Assembly (NCBI GenBank): GCA_025361385.1
Contig: JANYAJ010000174.1
Location: 1 to 16,330, forward strand
Origin: Nitrospira sp.
Lineage (GTDB): Bacteria; Nitrospirota; Nitrospiria; Nitrospirales; Nitrospiraceae
Direction: 5' to 3'
DNA: 16,330 nucleotides
The notes beneath the pieces were generated by a model. The model saw nothing but the letters and a program-made list of their open reading frames with translations, made no database searches and had not been told where the DNA came from. Made by a program: the position numbers and the translations under genes. Positions within the stretch are counted from its first letter, which is position 1. Each line of letters begins with the position of its first letter. This document shows, in pieces, positions 1 to 7,130 of this stretch.

Positions 1-1205
1 GATTCACCGAGGCGCAGTTGGTTGCGCAGGATCTTAGGACGACTCGCGAGCATCATCGGCGCGACCTCCTGCGGATTGAGCAGGAACAACAGGCCGCGAT
101 CGCACGGATTGAGATCGTGACGCGCCATGTCGAAGGGCTGACGGTCTCGATCGAGCAGAGCCGGGCTGAACGGGAAGATCAAGAAACGCGTTGTCGTGAG
201 TTCGGCGAATCGGCCGCCCAGGTGAAGGCACAGTTGGTCGAATTGCAGGAATCGCAGGCGCAGGATATGGCGGCGGCGCAGCAGCTCGATGCCGGGTTGG
301 AGCAGGTTCGTCGTGCGGTATCGTCTCTTCGTGAGTCTCGTGTGGCGGTGGAGGTCAAGAAAGCAGAAGTTCGGATGCAGTTAGGGACGGTCGAGTCCAC
401 GCTCTCGGGTACGTACCAGGTTGATCTCACGACGCTGCTCGATGCCCCGGTTGTGGAGATGACGGCTGAGCAGCTCTCTCTCGGCGAGGCGCCGATTCCA
501 GAAGACCGTTCAGCCGTGAATGAGATGGCGATGAGGGAGCAATTGCAGAAGCTTCGTGAGAAGCTCGACCGCCTGGGGCCGATTAATTTGGCGGCGATTC
601 AGGAGCATCAGGAGTTGGATCAGCGGTATCAATTTCTCACGACGCAGGAACAAGATCTCTCCACCTCCATCAGCTCACTCAAGGAAATCATTCAGCGGAT
701 CAACCTCACCACGAAAGATATGTTTGCCAGCACCTTTGCCGAGCTCCAGCAGAAATTCAGCGAGGTGTTCGTGAAGTTCTTTCCTGGGGGCCGTGCTGAG
801 CTGCAATTGGTCGAGGTTCCCGCGGATGAGACAACAGAGAGCCGTGGGCAACAGGATCCCGGCGTCGACATCGTGGTGCAGCCACCTGGGAAACGCTTGA
901 AGAGTATGACCATGCTCTCGGGCGGTGAGAAGACTTTAACGGCGATGGCCTTGCTCTTCGCGAGTTTTCTGATCAGGCCGACGCCGTTCTGTATCCTCGA
1001 CGAAATCGATGCACCGCTGGACGAAGAGAACATTGGGCGCTTTACCAGTGTCTTGCGGGAACTCTCCGCGAATGCACAGTTCATGGTCATCACGCATAAC
1101 AAGCGGACGATGGCAATTGCAGACTCCTTATTTGGGGTCACGATGGAAGAACCGGGTATTTCAAAACTCGTGTCGGTGGGACTGGGGAACTTGCAGCCGG
1201 TCTAA
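1..1205 (+). CDS. smc: Chromosome segregation ATPase SMC, C-terminal part (5' end outside window)
   Basis: SMC dimerises through a long coiled coil and organises the chromosome with ScpA/ScpB. The reading frame is open from base 3 to the TAA at 1203-1205, so about 400 residues of the C-terminal half are present and the N-terminal Walker A is outside the window. The first 200 or so residues are rich in Glu, Gln, Arg and Leu, as expected of coiled coil. The segment GPINLAAIQEHQEL (near 567-620) is typical of the SMC coil-to-head junction. The ABC signature LSGGEKT lies at 915-935 and the Walker B ILDEIDAPLDEEN follows at about 993-1031, with the late VITHNK histidine motif near 1089. This motif set fits bacterial SMC rather than RecN or SbcC. 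No 5' regulation can be seen. Identification is strong. Confidence 0.95.
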   Translation, partial: FTEAQLVAQDLRTTREHHRRDLLRIEQEQQAAIARIEIVTRHVEGLTVSIEQSRAEREDQETRCREFGESAAQVKAQLVELQESQAQDMAAAQQLDAGLEQVRRAVSSLRESRVAVEVKKAEVRMQLGTVESTLSGTYQVDLTTLLDAPVVEMTAEQLSLGEAPIPEDRSAVNEMAMREQLQKLREKLDRLGPINLAAIQEHQELDQRYQFLTTQEQDLSTSISSLKEIIQRINLTTKDMFASTFAELQQKFSEVFVKFFPGGRAELQLVEVPADETTESRGQQDPGVDIVVQPPGKRLKSMTMLSGGEKTLTAMALLFASFLIRPTPFCILDEIDAPLDEENIGRFTSVLRELSANAQFMVITHNKRTMAIADSLFGVTMEEPGISKLVSVGLGNLQPV

Positions 1206-1237
1206 GCAGAACAAAGTAGCTAAAACATGCGTACTTC

Positions 1238-1263
1238 AGAGGACTTCCGCCTCTCTGTTTCTT
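1238..1263 (+). terminator. Weak possible intrinsic terminator after smc
   Basis: A 5-bp stem AGAGG (1238-1242) / CCTCT (1250-1254) with a 7-nt loop sits 33 nt after the smc stop and is followed by a broken T-rich stretch, CTGTTTCTT. The stem is short and the T-tract interrupted, so this is only a candidate. Confidence 0.28.
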
Positions 1264-1290
1264 GACTCGGGGTAGGGTGTCTGTTATATA
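1262..1290 (+). promoter_or_regulatory. Sigma70-type promoter for the shc-hpnG-mla operon
   Basis: TTGACT (-35, 1262-1267) is separated by exactly 17 bp from TATATA (-10, 1285-1290). Both boxes are close to consensus and the spacing is optimal. The predicted start near 1297 leaves a leader of about 105 nt before the shc ATG. It is the only good promoter I see before the run of genes from 1402 to 8333, so it may drive them all. Confidence 0.65.
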
Positions 1291-1300
1291 CCCACAACGG

Positions 1301-1342
1301 GTAGTACTACGGGCATACGGCTCGTAGTTCAAGCCCATACGG
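1301..1342. promoter_or_regulatory. Palindrome and direct repeat in the shc leader (possible operator)
   Basis: GTAGTACTAC (1301-1310) is a perfect 10-bp palindrome starting a few bases after the predicted transcription start. CTACG (1307-1311) can also pair with CGTAG (1323-1327). CATACGG occurs twice, at 1314-1320 and 1336-1342, 22 bp apart, about two helical turns. This could be a repressor site or a folded leader. The function is inference. Confidence 0.35.
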
Positions 1343-1401
1343 GGACGAAGCGAGTTATTCGTCTTGTCCCATCCACCCGCAGCTTTCCACAGAACAATAT
1401 A

Positions 1402-3582
1402 ATGAATCTGATTCGAGCGTTTCTGGATCGTCTATCGGATAGTCTCTTCGTCTCCGTACCGGAGAAGTTGGGGTTGGCGACCGAGTTGTCTAAGGCCCCG
1501 TCGCTACGTCTGGTGTCGGACAAGCCCCTGCTATCCACACCAATCGATCCTGCGATGCGCCGCCCACCCAGCCATTCCGTGAGTCCCGTGGATGCGCTCG
1601 ACGACGCAGTCAGGCGCAGTCAATCCTGGTTCCTATCCAAACAAGATGCATCCGAAGGCTATTGGGTTGCGGAGCTTGAAGCCGATACGACTCTGACCTC
1701 CGAATATCTGTTGCTGCGAAGGTTTCTGGATCGGGTCGATCCGGAACGCGAGCGCAAAGCGGTGCGCTATCTCCGCGCCATGCAATTGCCCGATGGCGGC
1801 TGGCCGATTTTCTACGGCGGCCCTTCGGAGATCAGCGCCTCGGTCAAAGCCTATTTTGCCTTGAAGTTGAGCGGTATTTCAGCCGATGAGCCGTACATGC
1901 TTCGCGCCCGTGACTGTATTCATGCCAAGGGCGGCGTGGTCTGTGCGAATGTCTTCACGAAAATCACCCTGGCCTTGTTCGAACAGTACGATTGGGAAGG
2001 CCTTCCGAGTATGCCGCCGGAGATCATGCTCCTGCCGAAGCGGTTCTACTTCAGCATCTATGCGATTTCCTATTGGTCGCGCGCCGTCCTGATTCCCCTG
2101 TTGGTCGTGTTTGCGAATCAGCCCGTCTGCCGTATTCCCAAAGAGCAGGGGATCGACGAACTCTATGTCTTTCCCCGGGCACAGATTCATTATCGCGACG
2201 TGCCACCGTTCAATAAGGATCAACGGTGGTTTACCCCGCATAATTTCTTCGTCCAATTGGACGGAGTGCTCAAACTTTACGACCGGATGCCGCTGAGTTG
2301 GTTGCGCGAAAAGGCGTTGCATACGGCGGCCACCTGGATGTTGGACCATATCAAGGGCAGTGGCGGGTTAGGGGCAATCTATCCGGCCATGGCGAACTCG
2401 ATCGTGGCGCTTCGCTGCCTCGGGTACCAGGTCGACGATCCCTTGGTCCGGAAGGCATTCCAGGAAATCGAATCGCTGGAAGTTTACAGCATCGTGTCGA
2501 TCGGCGATCAGCGCGTCGAGGCCCTACATCTCCAGCCGTGCCATTCTCCCATCTGGGACACGGCATTACTGATGAATGCTTTTATTGAAACCGGGATGCC
2601 GCAGGACCATCCCTCGCTCCAGAAAGCGGCTGCGTATTTGGCTTCCCGCCAGACAAAAACGGTTGGAGATTGGAAGTTCTCGGCCCCCAACGCAGAACCG
2701 GGAGGCTGGTACTTCCAGTTTGAGAACGAGCTCTATCCCGATGTGGATGACTCGGCCGTCGTGTTGATGGCCTTGTCGAAAGTTCGAATGGCTCAGACTT
2801 CTGAACTGCAAGAATCGATTCAGCGGGGAACGAACTGGGTGCTCGCCATGCAAGGGTCCGATGGCGGCTGGGGCGCATACGACAAAGATAATAATCGTAT
2901 CGTGTTCAACTACATCCCCTTTGCCGATCACCATGCCTTGCTCGATCCCAGTACGTCCGACCTGACGGGACGTTGCCTCGAGATGCTTGCCGCGCTGGGC
3001 TACGATCAGACACACCCTGCTGTGGGGCCGGCGCTCCGGTTTCTGAAGCGAGAGCAGGAAGCCGATGGCAGTTGGTATGGCCGGTGGGGCGTCAATTACA
3101 TCTATGGTACCTGGTCCGTTCTGGCAGGCCTGCGAGCGATCGGGGTGGATCTTTCGGAGCCCTATATTCAGCGTGCGGTCTCTTGGCTTGAATCGAAACA
3201 GAATCCCGATGGCGGCTGGGGCGAGTCCTGTCATTCGTACGGCGATGATCCTGCGTGGAGCGGGAAGGGAGACAGTACCCCGTCTCAAACGGCTTGGGCC
3301 ATCATGGGCCTGATGTCGGCCGGGATGACCGACGCTTTCAGCGTCGCTCGCGGCATTCAGTATCTGCTCCGTCATCAACTCAAGGATGGTTCATGGGAAG
3401 AGGTTCGCCATACAGGGACCGGATTCCCACGGGTGTTTTATCTCCGCTACCACTGGTATTGCCAATATTTCCCGCTGTGGGCCTTGGCCATGTACCGAAA
3501 TTTACGGACGCGCGGACACATGCGGGCCGATGAAGTGCGTGAACAGGTCTTGGCATCCGGGTGTCATCGAGCCGATCGTTGA
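1402..3582 (+). CDS. shc: Squalene-hopene cyclase
   Basis: Cyclises squalene to the pentacyclic hopanoids hopene/hopanol on the inner membrane, the committed step of hopanoid synthesis. The 726-residue product carries the catalytic DXDD motif as DVDD (residues 447-450), whose central Asp protonates squalene. Several QW-type repeats are visible: DGGWPIFYGG near residue 132, DGGWGAYDKDN near 488, DGSWYGRWG near 555 and DGGWGESCHSYGD near 604. Chosen start is the ATG at 1402, which has no clear Shine-Dalgarno. Another in-frame ATG at 1552 would give 676 residues, nearer the usual size of about 630-680, so the first 50 residues are either a lineage-specific amphipathic extension or untranslated. 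It is followed by hpnG and a lipid-transport block, probably in one transcript from the promoter at 1262-1290. Identification is very strong; the start is uncertain. Confidence 0.96.
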   Translation: MNLIRAFLDRLSDSLFVSVPEKLGLATELSKAPSLRLVSDKPLLSTPIDPAMRRPPSHSVSPVDALDDAVRRSQSWFLSKQDASEGYWVAELEADTTLTSEYLLLRRFLDRVDPERERKAVRYLRAMQLPDGGWPIFYGGPSEISASVKAYFALKLSGISADEPYMLRARDCIHAKGGVVCANVFTKITLALFEQYDWEGLPSMPPEIMLLPKRFYFSIYAISYWSRAVLIPLLVVFANQPVCRIPKEQGIDELYVFPRAQIHYRDVPPFNKDQRWFTPHNFFVQLDGVLKLYDRMPLSWLREKALHTAATWMLDHIKGSGGLGAIYPAMANSIVALRCLGYQVDDPLVRKAFQEIESLEVYSIVSIGDQRVEALHLQPCHSPIWDTALLMNAFIETGMPQDHPSLQKAAAYLASRQTKTVGDWKFSAPNAEPGGWYFQFENELYPDVDDSAVVLMALSKVRMAQTSELQESIQRGTNWVLAMQGSDGGWGAYDKDNNRIVFNYIPFADHHALLDPSTSDLTGRCLEMLAALGYDQTHPAVGPALRFLKREQEADGSWYGRWGVNYIYGTWSVLAGLRAIGVDLSEPYIQRAVSWLESKQNPDGGWGESCHSYGDDPAWSGKGDSTPSQTAWAIMGLMSAGMTDAFSVARGIQYLLRHQLKDGSWEEVRHTGTGFPRVFYLRYHWYCQYFPLWALAMYRNLRTRGHMRADEVREQVLASGCHRADR

Positions 3583-3638
3583 TCGCTTCGCCGACCTCCT
3601 CTCCTGCTGGCGTGGGGCAGCCTCCTGTAGGACCTTCG

Positions 3639-4412
3639 ATGGATCCCATCGCTATCTTTGTCGCGACTCGCTGGGAACTCCAGGCCGTTCAGCGTGCAAT
3701 CGCCACGGATCGTGTTACGACCATTGCCGGAGTCCGCTGTCAGATTGGGCACCAGGGGCAGCGCGCCTACTGGCTTATTCAAACCGGCGTCGGCCCCGCT
3801 GCGGCCAGTGCGGTTGCTGAAAAGGTGCTGAAGGCGCAGCCGATGTCGTTGGTTCTATCCACGGGTTTTGCCTGCGCGCTGATACCGGCTCAAGTGGGAG
3901 ACCTCATCGTTGGGACCGCCGTGTCATCTGTGCCGAGTGACGAAATGGGGACGACGGGGCATGGCTCGATATTGTGTGACGAGGCTGTGCGCTCAGGTCT
4001 TCTCGCCGTGGCAGAGGATGCGGGGATGGCGGTGCGAGTGGGAACAATCGTGTCAGGGCCGACTGTGGTATGGCAGGCCGAAGGCAAGCGCCGGCTGCGT
4101 CGTTTGACTGACGCGACGGGGCTCGATATGGAAAGCGCCGCGCTGGCATCGGTGGCTCGCGAACGCGGTGTGCCGATGGCGATCGTGCGGACGGTTTCCG
4201 ATCTCGTGGATGAAGATCTCCCTCTTGACTTCAACCTCTTTCTCAGGCCCACTGGCTGGATGAAAGGTATCTGGGCGCTCATCCGCCACCCCACTGGCTT
4301 CGTAGGGCTGAATCGGCTGCGAACACAGAGCCGAGTAGCAGCGGATCGATTGACCGAATGGTTTCAACTTTACGCAAAGTCGGACATCGAATCTCCTCGC
4401 TTGTCTAGGTAA
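3639..4412 (+). CDS. hpnG: Adenosylhopane nucleosidase / phosphorylase, HpnG type
   Basis: Member of the purine nucleoside phosphorylase / MTA-SAH nucleosidase superfamily. The hopanoid-linked HpnG removes adenine from adenosylhopane to give ribosylhopane or its phosphate on the way to side-chain-extended bacteriohopanepolyols. The 257-residue product shows E14 near the N-terminus, STGFACAL with VGDLIV (residues 74-91), the ribose-binding MES (164-166) and the catalytic Asp in TVSDLVDEDL (D188), matching the Glu/Met-Glu/Asp layout of MTA nucleosidases. I chose the ATG at 3639, with AGGA at 3629-3632 six bases upstream. A GTG at 3561 would overlap shc and add 26 Pro/Ser-rich residues with no family resemblance. 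Location 56 bp after shc and presence of hpnH in the window favour HpnG over a plain MTA/SAH nucleosidase. The substrate is inferred. Confidence 0.85.
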   Translation: MDPIAIFVATRWELQAVQRAIATDRVTTIAGVRCQIGHQGQRAYWLIQTGVGPAAASAVAEKVLKAQPMSLVLSTGFACALIPAQVGDLIVGTAVSSVPSDEMGTTGHGSILCDEAVRSGLLAVAEDAGMAVRVGTIVSGPTVVWQAEGKRRLRRLTDATGLDMESAALASVARERGVPMAIVRTVSDLVDEDLPLDFNLFLRPTGWMKGIWALIRHPTGFVGLNRLRTQSRVAADRLTEWFQLYAKSDIESPRLSR

Positions 4413-4415
4413 CTG

Positions 4416-5186
4416 ATGACGAATGTGATTGAACAGCTGGGTGCGCGGGCCATCCTCCGTATACAGGAGATGGGGCGCATGTTGTTGTTTGTGCTGTCGG
4501 CCTGTGCCTGGCTGGTGCGGCCTCCGTTTCGATTCCATCAAATCATGAAACAGCTCCACTTCATCGGGTATAAGTCCGTGTTTGTCGTTGTGTTGACGGC
4601 GGGCTTTACGGGGATGGTGCTGGCGCTTCAAGGCTATTATAGTTTGCGGAAGTTCGGTTCCGAGGGGTTGCTGGGTTCTGCGGTGGCGTTGAGCATGATC
4701 CGGGAGTTGGGGCCCGTGTTGGCGGCGTTGATGGTGACGGCGCGGGCTGGTTCAGCCATGACCGCTGAGATCGGCATTATGAGGATTACGGAGCAGATCG
4801 ATGCGCTCGATACGATGGCGATCAACCCGATGCAATATCTGATCGCACCGAAATTGGTGGCGGGCGTGATCGGGGTGCCGTTGCTCGTGGCGATCTTCGA
4901 CGTGGTCGGTATCTATGGCGGATCCCTCGTCGGAGTGGATTTGTTGGGCGTGAGCGAAGGGGCCTACTGGAACTCGATCGAATCGGCGGTGGAATGGAAA
5001 GATATCTACGGCGGCATTCTCAAGTCGATCAGCTTCGGGCTGATCATCAGTTGGATCTGTTGCTATAAAGGATTCTACACGAGACAGAGTGCCGAGGGAT
5101 TGGGAAGTGCCACGACGGAGGCCGTCGTCTTGTCGTCGGTGCTCATCCTCGTCTGGGACTATTTTCTCACCTCGGTCTTGCTCTAA
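4416..5186 (+). CDS. mlaE: Mla-type lipid ABC transporter permease MlaE
   Basis: Inner-membrane permease of the MlaFEDB-type complex that moves lipids between the inner membrane and the periplasmic carrier MlaC. The 256-residue protein has the family hallmark RELGPVLAALMVTARAGSAM followed by EIGIMRITEQIDALDTMAINP, and about five hydrophobic segments (FVVVLTAGFTGMVLAL, then AALMVTA, LVAGVIGVPLLVAIFDVVGIYG, ISFGLIISWICC and a C-terminal helix). Length is that of E. coli MlaE (about 260). The ATG at 4416 lies 3 bases after the hpnG stop, which implies translational coupling; TAGGT at 4406-4410 is a weak ribosome site. Next come mlaF, mlaD and mlaC in the classical order. No MlaB (STAS) gene is seen. 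Confidence 0.93.
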   Translation: MTNVIEQLGARAILRIQEMGRMLLFVLSACAWLVRPPFRFHQIMKQLHFIGYKSVFVVVLTAGFTGMVLALQGYYSLRKFGSEGLLGSAVALSMIRELGPVLAALMVTARAGSAMTAEIGIMRITEQIDALDTMAINPMQYLIAPKLVAGVIGVPLLVAIFDVVGIYGGSLVGVDLLGVSEGAYWNSIESAVEWKDIYGGILKSISFGLIISWICCYKGFYTRQSAEGLGSATTEAVVLSSVLILVWDYFLTSVLL

Positions 5187-5191
5187 TACTC

Positions 5192-5947
5192 ATGATCAAG
5201 CTCGTTGGCGTCGAAAAAAAGCTGGGTGGGCAACCGGTGTTACAGGGCGTCGATCTCTCGATCCCCGTCGGCAAGCTGACGACCATTATCGGCCGCAGTG
5301 GAGAGGGAAAGAGTGTGCTCCTCAAGCACATGATCGGGCTGATGCAACCGGATCGCGGCGAGGTGTGGGTCGGTGATGTGGAGATCTCCCGGTTGTCGGG
5401 CACAAGGTTGAACGATGTGCGGAAACGTTTTGCCATGCTGTTTCAAGGCGCCGCGTTATTCGATTCTCTTTCCGTCTTCGAGAACGTGGCCTTTCCATTG
5501 CGCGAGAAATTGCGCATGAAGGGCTCGGCGGTGACCAAACGGGTTGAGGAAAAGCTGGGGGAAGTCGGGCTGGAGGGGATGGGACACAAGCTCCCTGCCG
5601 AGTTGAGCGGGGGCATGCGGAAACGGGCAGGATTGGCACGGGCGCTGGTCATGGAGCCTGAAATCATTCTCTTCGATGAGCCCACGACCGGGCTGGATCC
5701 GTTGATGGCGAAATCAATTCACGATTTAATCGTCACGATGCAGCGGCGGTTCGGTTTTACGGCGGTGATGGTCAGCCATGAAATTCCAGAGATCTTTGGG
5801 ATTTCCGATTGGGTGGCGATGCTTCGGAAAGGCAAGATTGCGTTGATGGCCCCGGCCGCTGAGTTCCAGCGGACCACCGATCCGGAGATTCACGAATTTA
5901 TTTCAGTCGGTGGGACTGTGGCGTTGCCTGGATCGCTCGTTGGGTGA
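5192..5947 (+). CDS. mlaF: Mla-type lipid ABC transporter ATP-binding protein MlaF
   Basis: Cytoplasmic ATPase that powers the MlaE permease. All ABC motifs are intact in its 251 residues: Walker A GRSGEGKS (34-41), Q-loop FQGAALFDSL with Q85, signature LSGGMRKRAGLARAL (from 138), Walker B IILFDEPTTGLDP (158-170) and switch histidine H196 in VSHE. The LSGGMRKR form is typical of the MlaF/Ttg2A subfamily. It starts 5 bases after the mlaE stop with no obvious ribosome site, so translation is probably coupled to mlaE. Length fits the family (about 250-270). Confidence 0.94.
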   Translation: MIKLVGVEKKLGGQPVLQGVDLSIPVGKLTTIIGRSGEGKSVLLKHMIGLMQPDRGEVWVGDVEISRLSGTRLNDVRKRFAMLFQGAALFDSLSVFENVAFPLREKLRMKGSAVTKRVEEKLGEVGLEGMGHKLPAELSGGMRKRAGLARALVMEPEIILFDEPTTGLDPLMAKSIHDLIVTMQRRFGFTAVMVSHEIPEIFGISDWVAMLRKGKIALMAPAAEFQRTTDPEIHEFISVGGTVALPGSLVG

Positions 5948-5964
5948 GAGGGGGAGTACTGAGG

Positions 5965-6408
5965 ATGGAAAAAGCCAAGCTGGAGATGGTGGTTGGTGTG
6001 TTCGTGCTCGTCGGCATCTTGTGCCTCGGCTATCTGGCGGTCAAGCTCGGGAAACTCGAGCTGGTCAGCGGCGACGTCTATGAGGTCGACGCGCAGTTCA
6101 ATACGGCCTCGGGGCTCAAGCCCGGTTCGACGATCGAAATCGCCGGCGTCGAAGTCGGCCGGGTACGCGGGATTGTGCTCAAGGAGGATCGTGCGATGGT
6201 GAAGTTGGCGGTTAATAACACCGTCAAGCTCTACACCGACACGATTGCCTCTATCAAAACGCGGGGCATCATCGGAGAGAAATTTCTCGCGCTGTCTCCG
6301 GGGGGGGGTGGCGATCCGCTCAAGCCGGGGGATACGATACGGGATACCGAATCGGGCCTCGATCTTGAGGAGTTGGTGAGTCAGTACGTGCATGGCAAAG
6401 TGAACTGA
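5965..6408 (+). CDS. mlaD: MCE-domain lipid-binding protein MlaD
   Basis: Periplasmic-facing MCE subunit, anchored by one N-terminal helix, that forms a hexameric ring on the MlaE permease and passes lipid to or from MlaC. The 147-residue product begins MEKAKLEMVVGVFVLVG, a typical MlaD membrane anchor. The MCE core follows (YEVDAQFNTASGLKPGSTIEI, then AGVEVGRVRGI, IKTRGIIGEKFLALSPG). It ends with a short helix (LDLEELVSQYV). It is shorter than E. coli MlaD (183 residues), mostly at the C-terminus. Start is the ATG at 5965 with GAGGGGGAG (5948-5956) eight bases upstream; a GTG at 5944 overlapping the mlaF stop is less likely. Confidence 0.92.
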   Translation: MEKAKLEMVVGVFVLVGILCLGYLAVKLGKLELVSGDVYEVDAQFNTASGLKPGSTIEIAGVEVGRVRGIVLKEDRAMVKLAVNNTVKLYTDTIASIKTRGIIGEKFLALSPGGGGDPLKPGDTIRDTESGLDLEELVSQYVHGKVN

Positions 6409-6459
6409 CCATCCGATCGTAGAGAACAGACGGGCGTTTAGCAGGGGGGAGGAGTATCC

Positions 6460-7113
6460 ATGGAGATCCAGGGGTCTGCCGGTCGATCAGCGCAGGGATG
6501 GGGTTGGGCAAGGGCCGCGAGTGGGATGGCCTGTTTGCTATTGTTGCTCAGCGTCGTGGCGCTCCAGCCTGCAGTCGCTGGTGGCGCGACCGAGGCCATG
6601 AAGAGCACCATCGACGAGGTGCTCAGGGTCATTCAGGACAAGGAATTGAAACAGCCGGCACGAGCTGAAGAGCGCCGGAAGAGATTGGAGCAGGTTGTCG
6701 GGGACCGGTTCGATTATCCTGAAATGTCGAGACGGGCGCTCGGGGCTCCTTGGAATACGCTCGCCGATAAAGACAAACAAGAGTTCGTCGCTCTGTTCCA
6801 GACGCTCTTGACGAATTCCTATGCCGACAAGGTCGAGACCTATTCTGGTGAGGGAGTGCAGTACCTTAATGAACGGGTCGATAAGGAGTTTGCCGAGGTG
6901 CGGACGAAGGTCCTGACCGGCAAGACCGAAATCCCTCTCGATTACCGCTTGCTCAATAGGGGTGTGGAGTGGCGAGTCTACGATGTGGTGGTGGACGGCG
7001 TGAGTTTGGTGAGTAATTACCGTGGACAGTTCGCCAAAATTCTCCGCTCCTCAAGTTATGCCGACTTGGTCGATCAGCTCCGCAAGAAATCCGATAAGAT
7101 CAAAGCCCCGTAG
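6460..7113 (+). CDS. mlaC: Periplasmic lipid-binding protein MlaC (Ttg2D/HpnM-like)
   Basis: Soluble periplasmic shuttle that carries a lipid between the MlaD ring and the outer membrane. The 217-residue precursor has a Sec signal peptide with hydrophobic core MACLLLLLSVVAL and a likely cut after A40 (PAVA/GG). The mature part has the MlaC/Ttg2 pattern: FDYPEMSRRALGAPWNTL, FVALFQTLLTNSYADKVETY, then YDVVVDGVSLVSNYRGQF. Start ATG 6460 has a strong ribosome site, GGAGGAG around 6448-6454. The hopanoid-cluster protein HpnM belongs to this same family (established knowledge), so with shc and hpnG upstream this copy might carry hopanoids. That substrate is inference; phospholipid is equally compatible with the sequence. 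Confidence 0.9.
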   Translation: MEIQGSAGRSAQGWGWARAASGMACLLLLLSVVALQPAVAGGATEAMKSTIDEVLRVIQDKELKQPARAEERRKRLEQVVGDRFDYPEMSRRALGAPWNTLADKDKQEFVALFQTLLTNSYADKVETYSGEGVQYLNERVDKEFAEVRTKVLTGKTEIPLDYRLLNRGVEWRVYDVVVDGVSLVSNYRGQFAKILRSSSYADLVDQLRKKSDKIKAP

Positions 7114-7130
7114 AGATCTCCAGGAACTCC

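Noticed and set aside
2566..3378. Long open frame on the - strand (270 codons)
   Set aside because: Lies wholly inside shc, which has clear family motifs; its translation shows no motif and is an antisense shadow of GC-rich codons.
4053..4631. Open frame on the - strand (192 codons) across the hpnG-mlaE junction
   Set aside because: Spans the junction of two well-supported genes in antisense; His/Gln-rich low-quality translation.
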